Shown here piece by piece: positions 34,920 to 44,125 of a stretch of DNA of 64,000 bases. Numbering within the stretch: position 1 is the first letter of the stretch; every line of letters begins with the position of its first letter. The notes beneath the pieces were generated by a model. That model saw only the letters and a program-made list of their open reading frames with translations, ran no database searches and was not told where the DNA came from. Both the position numbers and the translations under genes were made by a program. This stretch comes from an uncultured Pelagibacteraceae bacterium (GTDB taxonomy: Bacteria > Pseudomonadota > Alphaproteobacteria > Pelagibacterales > Pelagibacteraceae). The stretch spans positions 1 to 64,000 of the forward strand of contig CACEKE010000002.1 in assembly GCA_902560075.1 (NCBI GenBank), in the 5' to 3' direction.

Positions 34920-36668
34920 CTATTCCATTGAAAGAACACGATCAAATTCTCTAAAATTTAAATCACCTGACAAAATCATTTCTCTACCCATGTCCGACAT
35001 AGTTCTAAATCCTTCTTTAATCGCGATCTCTTTTAGTTCTGGTGTTGTTGCTTTTCTTAATATCGCCTCTTTGACCTTTTTAGAGACATTAAGAACTTCG
35101 TAAATTCCCATTCTTCCTTTGTAGCCTGTATCTTTACACTTCGCACAACCTTTTCCTTTAACAGCCTTGGCTCTAGATGCTTGCTCTGGTGTAAATCCCA
35201 TTTCTTCTAAAACTTTTGGAGTTACGTCAGGATCAGGTTCTCTACAATCTTTACAAGTCTTCCTTGCTAACCTTTGTGCAAGAACCAAAGTGCAAGCGGC
35301 TGAAATTAAATAATCTGGTGTACCCATATTTTGTAATCTAGTAATTGAGCTTGGTGCATCGTTCGTGTGCAAAGTACTAAATACCAAGTGACCTGTAAGT
35401 GCAGCTTTTAATCCTATATCAACCGTTTCTTTGTCTCTCATCTCACCAACTAAAATTATTTCTGGGTCTTGTCTTAAAAAAGATCTAAGTGCTCTATTAA
35501 AATCATATCCTATGTCATCTTTAATTTGAACTTGTCCAACTCCATCGAGTTCATATTCAACAGGATCTTCTGCAGTTAAAATATTTAAATGCGGTTTTGA
35601 TACTTCTTTTAAAATACTATAAAGAGTTGTTGTTTTTCCAGAACCAGTTGGACCAGTCACCAAAATAAGTCCTTGTGTTCCATGAATTGCTTTTCGAAGA
35701 TTTTTTAAATCTGTTTCATCAAAGTTTAATTGCTCTAAACTTATATCGCCAGCATCTTTGTTTAAAATCCTCATTACAATTCTTTCATTGTTCGCTGTTG
35801 GAAGTATTGACAGACGAAGATCAACAACCTTTCCATCTATCTTAAATGGAATAGCTCCGTCTTGTGGTAATCTTCTTTCTGCAATATCAAGTTTACCCAT
35901 AATTTTAAATCTTGTAACAACAGCCCCATAATTTGAATGAAGGAATTTTGAAAAATGATCTTGCTCCTGAAGCATACCGTCAAGTCTATATCTTACTCTA
36001 GAACTAAATCTGTAAGGCTCGATATGAATATCAGATACACCTGCTTTAATCGCTTCTGCAACAACTGCTGTACTAAACTTAATTACTTCAGACTCGTTCT
36101 CTAGAGCTTCAATATCTTCCTCTGGTTTTTCGTCTAAAACCTCTGCACTAACATCGCCCTCGTAATCAAAAGTTTGAATCTTTTCTTTATTTTTTTGTTG
36201 AATACTTTGAATGGTTGTCTCACCATCTTGAAGTAGTTTATCTATAAACTCAGATATTTGACTTATTTTAGCTGCGTGTAACTCTATATCTTTTTTTGTA
36301 ATTGTTTTTAAATTTCTCATAAGACTTAATTTTGAACTATCAGAAATTGCGATGTGAAGCGTGTTACCCTCCACTTTAAATGGAGCAATAAAATTTATAT
36401 TTACATAATTTGAAGGCAGAACTGATTTAATTTCGTCTGAAAGTTCAATTGTTGATAGATCTACAATGCTAAGTGATTGCTCTTTTACTAATAGATCTAA
36501 AATTTTATCCTCATCTGTAAGTTTTAATTCAAATACAGCATCTAGTTGAGAACTTTGTTTCTCGGTTGAGACTTTTTTGATATTAGCAAGATCTTTTCCA
36601 GAAATTATATCTTGATCGATAAGAATATTTATTAAGTTAATTTCAGATTCTCTACTAATATTAATCAT
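34920..36668 (-). CDS. pilB: Type IV pilus assembly ATPase PilB
   Basis: Extension motor ATPase, 582 residues. An N-terminal MshEN-like region (about residues 10-160) may bind cyclic-di-GMP, but its consensus was not checked. The core has Walker A GPTGSGKTTTLYS, an Asp-box region (ILTAEDPVEYELDGVGQ), Walker B IILVGEMRD and a His-box region (GHLVFSTLHTNDAPSS). A zinc-binding tetracysteine (CKDC, then CAKC) sits near residue 500. The start shares one base with the secretin stop. Confidence 0.95.
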   Translation of the reverse strand: MINISRESEINLINILIDQDIISGKDLANIKKVSTEKQSSQLDAVFELKLTDEDKILDLLVKEQSLSIVDLSTIELSDEIKSVLPSNYVNINFIAPFKVEGNTLHIAISDSSKLSLMRNLKTITKKDIELHAAKISQISEFIDKLLQDGETTIQSIQQKNKEKIQTFDYEGDVSAEVLDEKPEEDIEALENESEVIKFSTAVVAEAIKAGVSDIHIEPYRFSSRVRYRLDGMLQEQDHFSKFLHSNYGAVVTRFKIMGKLDIAERRLPQDGAIPFKIDGKVVDLRLSILPTANNERIVMRILNKDAGDISLEQLNFDETDLKNLRKAIHGTQGLILVTGPTGSGKTTTLYSILKEVSKPHLNILTAEDPVEYELDGVGQVQIKDDIGYDFNRALRSFLRQDPEIILVGEMRDKETVDIGLKAALTGHLVFSTLHTNDAPSSITRLQNMGTPDYLISAACTLVLAQRLARKTCKDCREPDPDVTPKVLEEMGFTPEQASRAKAVKGKGCAKCKDTGYKGRMGIYEVLNVSKKVKEAILRKATTPELKEIAIKEGFRTMSDMGREMILSGDLNFREFDRVLSME

Positions 36669-38218
36669 TATAAAACTCTTGGTGCAATAAATACCAATAA
36701 TTCATCTAGGTTATCAGAATTTGACTTACCTTTAAAGAGATTACCTATCACAGGCACGTTTCCTAAACCTGGTGTTTGAGATTTGCTGTTAGCAATAACA
36801 TTTTTCTTAATTCCACCAATTACTACAATATCTCCATCTGCAACTAATAATTTAGTAACAATTTCCATTTTATTGATAGGAGGCTCATCAGATCCTGCTG
36901 CTCTATTTGGTGTATCATTATTTACTTGTATCGTTAATAGAACATTTCCATCACCGATTATACTCGGTGTGACCTCTAATTTTAAAGCTGCTTCTTTGAA
37001 AGACGTTGAAGTAGTTCCCTCGGAGGTAGTTTGATATGGTATTTCTTCTCCTTGAGTAACTGTTGCAACCTGATTATCTAATGTAAATACTTTTGGATTA
37101 GAAATTGTTTTACCCATTCCAAGAGTTTCTAAAGCTGTTATCTCAGCCTTTAATACGCCAGTAGTTGTTCTTCTTAATAAACCTATTCCACTAGATGCAC
37201 CTGTTGCTGCAAAGTTCGTAAGTGAGTCTGTTGTGCTTCCCAAACCTGCTGCCTCGTTTAGATCGACATCCGTACCACTTCCTGAGCTTGTGCCTGCAAC
37301 ACCTCCTGCAACTCTTCCTTTATTTTGATAATAACCACCTAATCTAGTTCCCAAAGCTCTCTCAAAATCTGAGTTAGCCTCGACTATAAATGCTTCAATT
37401 AAAACTTGTTTAGTCCTAATATCAATTTCTTTTATAACTTTATCAACTACGTCTAAATCTTTCTCTTTTCCACGTACAATAATTGATCTTGTTGTAATTT
37501 CTTCAGTAATTTGAATTGGTGTAAAACTTCCATCGCCGCTACCTTGTTGAAATAATTCCTCTATGGTAGCTTTTGCTTGCTGAGGAGAGATATAGTACAA
37601 TCTAAATATTTCTGAAAATATTGGCTCGACACTGTCTTCTAACTCTACTTTCTTTTTTACTGCTTGGGCTCTTTGGGATTTATAGTTTTCTTGTGCTGTT
37701 AAAGTTTCTGGAGCATGTATTCTTATTAAATTACTTGCAACATCTACATCTGATGCATAATTTTTCATATCTAGTATTGCCTGAAGAGCTTTATCCCATG
37801 GAACATCTATTAACTCCGCAGAGAGAGTTCCTGCAACCTCATCTCCGACTAAAACATTTATTTCACCTATTTTACCCATTAAATTCATTATTTCTCTAAA
37901 GTCTAAATTCTTAAATTTTAAAGTTACTCTTTGTTTTAAAAGTGGATATTCATCTGGAATTATTAAATAGTTTCTTTGAGCCTCTGATGAAATCTTTTTT
38001 CTTTTTCCCAGTTTTACAACATCACCTTCTATTGGCTTAGGACCTATTTCTAAAGTTTTTGCAATTTCAGCTTTACCGGTGTTTTGGATATCATCTTTAA
38101 TTAAAGGTGTATTATGTTTAAAAGGTTTTTTTTTACCAAATTGGTTAGTTGCACAACCATTTAAAAACATTACAAAAATAATTAAACCAAATAGAGAGAA
38201 AATTTTTTTAATATTCAT
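36668..38218 (-). CDS. pilQ: Outer-membrane secretin of the type IV pilus (PilQ/MshL-like), lipoprotein
   Basis: A 516-residue secretin through which the pilus exits. The signal peptide has a lipobox (FLNGCATNQ), so it is a lipoprotein, as in MshL/PulD-like cases. An STN domain (VTLKFKNLDFREIMNLMG at about residue 93), an NolW-type N1 domain (IFRLYYISPQQAKATIEEL), and the C-terminal secretin domain (VEANSDFERALGTRLGG, then TQGEEIPYQ, LKLEVTPSI, VVIGGI) are present. No AMIN peptidoglycan-binding domain is visible, so it is shorter than classical PilQ. Overlaps the pilP-like gene by 11 bp. Confidence 0.88.
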   Translation of the reverse strand: MNIKKIFSLFGLIIFVMFLNGCATNQFGKKKPFKHNTPLIKDDIQNTGKAEIAKTLEIGPKPIEGDVVKLGKRKKISSEAQRNYLIIPDEYPLLKQRVTLKFKNLDFREIMNLMGKIGEINVLVGDEVAGTLSAELIDVPWDKALQAILDMKNYASDVDVASNLIRIHAPETLTAQENYKSQRAQAVKKKVELEDSVEPIFSEIFRLYYISPQQAKATIEELFQQGSGDGSFTPIQITEEITTRSIIVRGKEKDLDVVDKVIKEIDIRTKQVLIEAFIVEANSDFERALGTRLGGYYQNKGRVAGGVAGTSSGSGTDVDLNEAAGLGSTTDSLTNFAATGASSGIGLLRRTTTGVLKAEITALETLGMGKTISNPKVFTLDNQVATVTQGEEIPYQTTSEGTTSTSFKEAALKLEVTPSIIGDGNVLLTIQVNNDTPNRAAGSDEPPINKMEIVTKLLVADGDIVVIGGIKKNVIANSKSQTPGLGNVPVIGNLFKGKSNSDNLDELLVFIAPRVL

Positions 38219-38660
38219 TTGCCTCTCTTATCTGATTGTTAAAATCTATAATTACGTAAGTTTCATCATCTTTTTGAAAAATTGCTTCAGTCAATCTTAA
38301 ATCAACTAATTTTATTTTTCCTAAATTCTGTCCAATTGTTAAAGTTATAACTTCGCCAGCACTATCACCAAGTGAAATATAGCTATGATCTTTACCTGAA
38401 ATAAGTCCTAAAAGTTTAAAATTATAAATACTCATAGGCTCATCTTGTTCTTCCTCAGGAACATTAGATAAAGCATTTAATCCCTCATTGCCTGCAAATG
38501 GATCGTTCAAAGGCACCTCTTCGTCATCTTGAAGTTCTTGTTGAATTTCATTTAGTTGATTGTCATTATTATTGGACTGAGATTGGTCATGGTTATCTGC
38601 AAAAGATGCAGTTCCAAACAAAATAAAAAATATTATTAAAATATTTTTAAAAAAATTCAT
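38208..38660 (-). CDS. pilP: PilP-like pilus alignment protein
   Basis: A 150-residue protein with a signal peptide (MNFFKNILIIFFILFGTASFA). An acidic Gln/Asn-rich linker (about 25-55) precedes a small beta domain (MSIYNFKLLGLISGKDHSYISLGDSAGEV) of the PilP/GspC homology type, which connects PilO/PilN to the secretin. It lacks the typical lipobox. It overlaps pilO by 14 bp and pilQ by 11 bp, which, with order pilMN-O-P-Q, confirms the assignment. Confidence 0.8.
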   Translation of the reverse strand: MNFFKNILIIFFILFGTASFADNHDQSQSNNNDNQLNEIQQELQDDEEVPLNDPFAGNEGLNALSNVPEEEQDEPMSIYNFKLLGLISGKDHSYISLGDSAGEVITLTIGQNLGKIKLVDLRLTEAIFQKDDETYVIIDFNNQIREANEY

Positions 38661-39288
38661 CAGGTAACCCCACTATTGTTAGTTGCCCTTGTGCTACTAT
38701 CGTACCAGTTGAATCGTTTTTTACAACAGAAACAGTCTCTTTGTCAAAGTTTAACATCTTATTTGATCTTGAAACGGCTCTTTTGAACTTAATAAACCCT
38801 AAAAACTTACCTTTAATCTCGTAAGCTACTGGAATTTTATAATACGAGACCATATTTTTTTCTATTAAACCTTTAGCAGCTGTTACACCTTCTTTTAAAA
38901 CTGGTATTGGATCTTGTTTGGTTATTTTTGATATCACTAATCCATTAGATGCCGCAAAACGACTAAGAGAGTTATATAACCCCTCAACTTCAGCTTTTGA
39001 ATGAAATAAAGTTGAACTTTTTTCAAATTCTGGTGTCGTTTTTTTTAAATATGCTTTCAACTTAATTATGTCAGAATCGAACTGTGCGATTTCACTTTGC
39101 TTTTTTAGTTTGTCATCATATTTTGCCTTCCTATCGTTAACCATAGGATTTAAGATTGCATAGTAAATTATCAAAAATAAAATAATTGAACCTAAACCAA
39201 TACCAAATTTAATTAATGTTTTTCTATCAGATACAGCTAGTAGCTTCTCTTTAATCTGACCCATATCCATTTTCATATTTAAATCCAT
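38647..39288 (-). CDS. pilO: Pilus alignment protein PilO
   Basis: A 213-residue bitopic inner-membrane protein. A cytoplasmic start is followed by one transmembrane helix (FGIGLGSIILFLIIYYAIL at about residues 28-46), a coiled coil (KAKYDDKLKKQSEIAQFDSD) and a ferredoxin-like periplasmic domain. Pairs with the PilN part of the fused gene upstream. The start shares one base with that gene's stop (TAATG), so translation is coupled. Confidence 0.85.
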   Translation of the reverse strand: MDLNMKMDMGQIKEKLLAVSDRKTLIKFGIGLGSIILFLIIYYAILNPMVNDRKAKYDDKLKKQSEIAQFDSDIIKLKAYLKKTTPEFEKSSTLFHSKAEVEGLYNSLSRFAASNGLVISKITKQDPIPVLKEGVTAAKGLIEKNMVSYYKIPVAYEIKGKFLGFIKFKRAVSRSNKMLNFDKETVSVVKNDSTGTIVAQGQLTIVGLPDEFF

Positions 39289-41024
39289 TAAATCATCTCC
39301 AAAATACAGGCTATTTTAAAACCCTTCATAGCTTGCGAACCTTGATTCTGATTTGAGAGATTCATGTTTGCAAGTGAAGCTTGTTTTATTAATTTTTTAT
39401 TTTTTAAATTGCTAATTAATTTTAATATATCTTGGTCACTAGATGCGCTTCCTTCAATCATTATTAAATCAGCGCCATTATACTCTATTTTAGAGAATTT
39501 AACTCTTTTAGGAACTGCTGACGCTATTTGAGCTAATACCCTGAAATTTAAAACTTTGTTTGAACTTATTGAATTACTTAACTCCAATGATTTTGAAATT
39601 ATATTTTTTTCTTTTAAAAATTTATTTCTTTCAGTTTGTTTTAATTGATGTTGCTGCACCACAACCTCATAATCTGCATTTTTTTTATTAAGAGCTGTAA
39701 TTTGCCAAAAAGATAGTCCAAATAAAATTATATAAATTGCTGCTACAATTCCAACTACTCCTTTAAATGCAAAATTAGAAAAAACCTTAGCTTTCTTTTT
39801 CGCGATCATGCTATCTCTATTTGGAAGTAAATTTATATTTTTTACCGCAGTTACAAATTTGTAATAACCAAAAACATCAAGTTTTCTAAATGCTAGCCCC
39901 ATCACTGTAGATAAGTAAGATCTGTTCCCTAAATTTACACTTTCCTCAAGTTGAGCTGGTACTTTAATACCATCTAATGGATCAAACAAATTGAAACCTG
40001 TATTAACCATATTTTTTCTAAAACTTCCGAGATACTCCTCAACATTAGGTAAATTAGAAGTGACTTTTAAATTTCTAATTCTTTTTTCATATTTAGTTTC
40101 AAAATCTTGTATGGCCTGTTTAACCTGTGTCATATATCTTCTTACAAGTGCATCCATCTCTTCTTGATTATTTGACTCAGTTAATGTTTTTCTGTCTTGT
40201 GATCTTATAAAGATATCTGTGATGATTGGATTATTTTCATATAATATCATTACGTAGTTTTCATCTAAGCCAAATTCTAAAACAGCTGTCAAATTGGATT
40301 CTTCAATGGATCCTACTATTTGATTAACTTGATCAACAGCAGATTTTAATGCAAAACACTTAACATCTATAATTACTGCGTTTAAACCACCCTTTTTAAT
40401 TATTTCAGTATAGCTATTAATATCTGAAAGTTTTGAAGCAACAAATAATATATCCATTGTGTTACCTGTTGTATCTTTATTAATAACTTGATGAAAAATT
40501 GAATAGTCTGCAAGGTTATCTGTTAATTGAACTAAGTTTTCCCACAACGAGTCTGTATCAATTGCTTTTTTCAATTCTTCATCACTCATCAGAGGTGCTG
40601 TAACAACTCTAATTATCGCGCTTGTAACTGGTATGGCAATTGCAGCGTTGGAGGTTGTTATTTTTGATCTTTGCAACGCAACTTGTAATTCTTCTCCATA
40701 CTTATCTGGGTTTTCTAATGCAGTCGATCCCTCTGGCAAACCATCTATTTTATGAATATAAAATTTATCTAAGACCCATTGATTAGACTTATTGTTTGAA
40801 ACTTGAGAAAGTCTTATTTCACCAGGACATAATTCAACACCGACTATCTCCTCCCCTTGAACTGCATTTTTCCCAAGACGACTTTTTAAACCAGAACCAA
40901 ATTTAGATTTTAATTTACTAAAAAAATTATTTTCACTTTTGCTGCTACTAGTTTGATCAGGTTGGGGAACAGCTGCATCACTAGCATCTTTTTTTTTAAA
41001 CAAATTTTGAAACGGTATTTTCAT
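39288..41024 (-). CDS. Fused PilM-PilN pilus assembly protein
   Basis: A 578-residue protein starting MKIPFQNLFKKKD. Residues about 50-385 are an actin-like PilM domain (VVGVELCPGEIRLSQV, IAIPVTSAIIRVVTAP, TAVLEFGLDENYVMILYE). It continues without a break into a PilN part with the INLLP motif (KNINLLPNRD), one transmembrane helix (FKGVVGIVAAIYIILFGL) and a periplasmic domain. Normally pilM and pilN are separate genes. A longer frame begins at 41078, but the ATG at 41024 has a good Shine-Dalgarno (AAGAG). Starts the pilMN-O-P-Q-B-C operon. Confidence 0.88.
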   Translation of the reverse strand: MKIPFQNLFKKKDASDAAVPQPDQTSSSKSENNFFSKLKSKFGSGLKSRLGKNAVQGEEIVGVELCPGEIRLSQVSNNKSNQWVLDKFYIHKIDGLPEGSTALENPDKYGEELQVALQRSKITTSNAAIAIPVTSAIIRVVTAPLMSDEELKKAIDTDSLWENLVQLTDNLADYSIFHQVINKDTTGNTMDILFVASKLSDINSYTEIIKKGGLNAVIIDVKCFALKSAVDQVNQIVGSIEESNLTAVLEFGLDENYVMILYENNPIITDIFIRSQDRKTLTESNNQEEMDALVRRYMTQVKQAIQDFETKYEKRIRNLKVTSNLPNVEEYLGSFRKNMVNTGFNLFDPLDGIKVPAQLEESVNLGNRSYLSTVMGLAFRKLDVFGYYKFVTAVKNINLLPNRDSMIAKKKAKVFSNFAFKGVVGIVAAIYIILFGLSFWQITALNKKNADYEVVVQQHQLKQTERNKFLKEKNIISKSLELSNSISSNKVLNFRVLAQIASAVPKRVKFSKIEYNGADLIMIEGSASSDQDILKLISNLKNKKLIKQASLANMNLSNQNQGSQAMKGFKIACILEMI

Positions 41025-41113
41025 TTTACTCTTTAATATTATATCTATTGAAATAATCAACCAATAGTAGAATATCAATTAACTGTTATAATTTGGTCAT
41101 TTTAAGCTTTATC

Positions 41114-41127
41114 CTCTATATATAGAG
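41114..41127. promoter_or_regulatory. 14-bp palindrome between the pilMN and pilT genes
   Basis: A perfect inverted repeat CTCTATATATAGAG without spacer lies in the 127-bp divergent region. Its position, 25 bp before the pilT start, could allow a dimeric regulator to act on both pilus transcripts. It could also be chance in AT-rich DNA. Confidence 0.3.
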
Positions 41128-41151
41128 AGTATATTAGTTATAAAAATAACA

Positions 41152-42168
41152 ATGTTCGACAAACTTGAAGATTTAGCAAAAAATAATAAAAAAATTTCTG
41201 ACTTTCATATTAGGTCGGGTTCCCCGCTAGCATACAGACAAACAGGTGAAATTATTAAAGTAAAAGAAGTAGTTGTTAAAGCACAAGACCTTAAAGATTT
41301 ACTTTCTATGAATTGCAATGAAGTAGAATTACAAAGATTTGAAAAAACTCATGAACTAGATACTGCTGTCACTTTAAGTGGTTTAAGGTTTCGAGCAAAT
41401 TTTTATAAAACAATAAATGGTCCAGCATGTGTTTGTAGAAGAGTTGAAAGTAAAATTCCTGACATGGACCAATTTTCATTGCCGCAAGCTCTTTATGACA
41501 TAGTAGATTTTCATAAAGGTTTAGTTTTGGTAACTGGTCCAACAGGTTCTGGAAAATCAACTACCCTTGCAGCGATAGTAAATGAAATAAATAAAACAAG
41601 AACAGCAAATATAATTACAGTAGAGGATCCAGTTGAATTTATTCACACAGATAATCAAAGTATAGTATCACATAGAGAAGTTGGAAAGCAGACAGAGTCA
41701 TTTGCTGCTGCACTTAAAGCTGCTTTAAGGGAAGATCCAGATGTAATTTTAGTTGGAGAGATGAGAGATTTAGAAACAATCAGTTTGGCATTAACAGCTG
41801 CTGAGACTGGTCACTTAGTTTTTGGAACTTTGCATACGAGTGGGGCACCTAGCACTATAAACAGAATTATTGATGTGTTTCCACCCGAACAACAAGAACA
41901 AATAAGAGCTCAAATTTCTACTTCATTAAAAATGGTTGTTACTCAAAGACTTTTAAAAACTAAAGATGGGCAAGGCAGAGTTGGAGCATTCGAAATAATG
42001 AAATGTACAGCTCCAATACAAAATTTAATTAGAGAGGCAAAAATTCATCAAATTCCTAGTATCATGCAAACGGCGGTTAGAGACGGGATGATTACTATGG
42101 ATAAATCACTGGAAGAATTAGTCAAATCGGGTAAAATAGATCCCGGTGCAGCAAAATCAGGACATTAA
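41152..42168 (+). CDS. pilT: Type IV pilus retraction ATPase PilT
   Basis: A 338-residue hexameric ATPase that retracts pili. Walker A is GPTGSGKSTTLAAI. The Asp box is VEDPVEF, Walker B is VILVGEMRDLET, and the His box is GHLVFGTLHTSGAPSTINRI. The AIRNLIRE motif of classical PilT corresponds to APIQNLIREAK here. N-terminal PAS-like domain FHIRSGSPLAYR is present. The retractable pilus implies twitching, surface contact or DNA uptake. The fimT frame begins within its last codons. Confidence 0.93.
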   Translation: MFDKLEDLAKNNKKISDFHIRSGSPLAYRQTGEIIKVKEVVVKAQDLKDLLSMNCNEVELQRFEKTHELDTAVTLSGLRFRANFYKTINGPACVCRRVESKIPDMDQFSLPQALYDIVDFHKGLVLVTGPTGSGKSTTLAAIVNEINKTRTANIITVEDPVEFIHTDNQSIVSHREVGKQTESFAAALKAALREDPDVILVGEMRDLETISLALTAAETGHLVFGTLHTSGAPSTINRIIDVFPPEQQEQIRAQISTSLKMVVTQRLLKTKDGQGRVGAFEIMKCTAPIQNLIREAKIHQIPSIMQTAVRDGMITMDKSLEELVKSGKIDPGAAKSGH

Positions 42169-42742
42169 AGGTTTTACATTATTAGAACTCTTAGTAGTGA
42201 TAACAATTGTAATAATTATATCTGCGGTAGGATATCCCAAGTTTTCAAGTTGGAAAAAAGATAGAGAAGTAAGAGTTGCTTCAGAAAATATTGTTAACAT
42301 GATTAATGGAATTGTATCTCAATCAAAGAGAGGATCTTTTCCATTTGTTCAATTGCATGTAACAGCAACAGAAGATGGAACTAGCGATAAAATTTTTGAG
42401 ACGAGAGGAATGTCACAAAAAAATTTTGTAAAAAAAAGAGCTTCTTTAACTTGTGATGAAAGTAAAGACTATTGGGATAAAGTAAAAGTGCATACCTATA
42501 GCGCAGATGTTAAAGTTAATATTAGTGGCAGTGGAACAGTTTGTTTTTCAAAGGATACAACCTTTTATTTAACAGGCTCGAAACTAGCATCAAAGGATTT
42601 TTTAATTTTGTGCCACAAAACTGAAAACACAGGGAAGCAGTGTGCAAACAGACCAGAAAAACCTGCTTATAAAGTGGAATGGAATAGATTTGGTGGAGTA
42701 ACTCAATATAAATGGAGCGGAAGTGGCTGGACAAATTTATAG
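42146..42742 (+). CDS. FimT/GspH-like minor pseudopilin
   Basis: A 198-residue prepilin with leader MQQNQDIKG, cleaved before FTLLELLVVITIVIIISA; Glu5 is present. It starts at a GTG that overlaps the pilT end by 23 bp. The globular part holds cysteines (SLTCDES, GTVCFSK, LILCHK, GKQCANR) and a GspH-like end. Minor pilins of this class prime pilus assembly and, in some species, bind DNA. It overlaps pilV by 20 bp. Confidence 0.85.
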   Translation: MQQNQDIKGFTLLELLVVITIVIIISAVGYPKFSSWKKDREVRVASENIVNMINGIVSQSKRGSFPFVQLHVTATEDGTSDKIFETRGMSQKNFVKKRASLTCDESKDYWDKVKVHTYSADVKVNISGSGTVCFSKDTTFYLTGSKLASKDFLILCHKTENTGKQCANRPEKPAYKVEWNRFGGVTQYKWSGSGWTNL

Positions 42743-43289
42743 GATATCAGAAAAAGGCATTACGCTAATTGAGGCTTTAGTATCAACAGCGATTGTAGCA
42801 ATTGGTTTTATTGCAATTTTTCAAATGGTTAGTTACTCAGTTCAAGCTGTTGATGTCTCTAACGAACGAACGAAAACTACTTATTTAACAAGTATGGTAG
42901 CAGAGGATTTATTGGCAGATAAGTTTTCGGATATATCAGGTAAAAAACTTTATAAACATATGTACGATGAGGGTGCAAACTCAGAATACTGGGCGATGAA
43001 TAGTTGTAGTGATGGATCAACTGCAACAACCGCTTCAAATGTATTAAAAGAAAAAGAGATTAAATGGGATAATAGATTTTCTAAACGAAGATTGAAATGT
43101 GATCCTTCAAATGTGGGACAAAAAAGTTTAAAAGTTTTTGAGATTTGTGAAACATGTCATTACGATAACGCAGATGTTCTTGATAAAATTTACATAGGCA
43201 AAATGAAGGTTACAATCAAGTCAAGTGGAACAGACTCTGCTGGTAACGCACGAAAAAAAACTAAATTTCTTTATTTCCAACTACATTAA
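42723..43289 (+). CDS. PilV-like minor pilin
   Basis: A 188-residue prepilin, GTG start, leader MAGQIYRISEKG, cut before ITLIEALVSTAIVAIGFIA; Glu5 is present. The periplasmic domain includes a CETC motif and others (NSCSD, LKCDP). In the order fimT-pilV-pilW-pilX-pilY1 it forms the tip complex that primes pilus assembly with PilY1. It overlaps pilW by one base. Confidence 0.85.
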   Translation: MAGQIYRISEKGITLIEALVSTAIVAIGFIAIFQMVSYSVQAVDVSNERTKTTYLTSMVAEDLLADKFSDISGKKLYKHMYDEGANSEYWAMNSCSDGSTATTASNVLKEKEIKWDNRFSKRRLKCDPSNVGQKSLKVFEICETCHYDNADVLDKIYIGKMKVTIKSSGTDSAGNARKKTKFLYFQLH

Positions 43290-44125
43290 TGAAAAGGAAG
43301 ATTAAAAATATATCAGGTGTAACATTAATAGAAATTCTTATTGGAGTTGTTATCTCCGTGGTTATGATGGCTGCAATGTTCACTTCTTATAATGTTGTGA
43401 ATAGTACTTACTCTCAAGTTACTGATACCGCTAAAATTAGTCAAGCTGGTAGAGAAACTCTTGGAATGATTATGAGAGATGTACGTTTGGCTGGGTATAA
43501 ATATTTTGGTGATGATATTCCTTATGATCCAGTACAACATATTCCAATTCTAATTACTAAACAATCTTTAACAAATCCGTGTGATAAAATACAAATTGTT
43601 TATGGAGATTTGAAATCTAAAAATACAACTCCCGCAACTTTTGATTTTGTAAGATATAGAATAACCTATCAGTGTGCTGAAGATAGCCGGATAGATCCAA
43701 AAGGAAATGGAAGTCAAACCTATTTTGATACAGAAAAACTTAAAGTTTTACAAAAAAAAAAAGAAATATGGAATAAAGGTAACCCAGGTAGTTTTGTAGT
43801 TGATACTACGGCTTATCCTGAAACGTATCCAGCCGAAACAGTTGTTAAATATGTACAAGATTTAATTTTTTCACCTATTGATCAAGCAGGAAAAAAGATT
43901 GATCCACCACCCTCAAGCACAAATAACAATGATAAAGTAAATTCAATAAAAATTGTTGATGTATTGTTATCAGTTAGATCGAAAAATGAATTTTTTAGGA
44001 ATAAAAAACCTAGGATTAAACAATCCTTAGGTGATACAGGAAGAAATATCGGGGCAAATTCCAACGATAGATTTAAAAGAGAAACAATATTGATATCTGC
44101 TCATGCTAGAAATTTAGGATTATAA
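43289..44125 (+). CDS. PilW-like minor pilin
   Basis: A 278-residue prepilin with a leader MKRKIKNISG, cut before VTLIEILIGVVISVVMMAA; Glu5 is present. Large C-terminal domain of the PilW/GspJ type. It sits between pilV and pilX, with TAATG junctions on both sides, so the five tip genes are translationally coupled. Confidence 0.85.
   Translation: MKRKIKNISGVTLIEILIGVVISVVMMAAMFTSYNVVNSTYSQVTDTAKISQAGRETLGMIMRDVRLAGYKYFGDDIPYDPVQHIPILITKQSLTNPCDKIQIVYGDLKSKNTTPATFDFVRYRITYQCAEDSRIDPKGNGSQTYFDTEKLKVLQKKKEIWNKGNPGSFVVDTTAYPETYPAETVVKYVQDLIFSPIDQAGKKIDPPPSSTNNNDKVNSIKIVDVLLSVRSKNEFFRNKKPRIKQSLGDTGRNIGANSNDRFKRETILISAHARNLGL

Noticed and set aside
41025..41078. Longer start of the PilM-PilN gene
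   Set aside because: It adds a hydrophobic stretch not expected on cytoplasmic PilM; the ATG at 41024 has a good Shine-Dalgarno.
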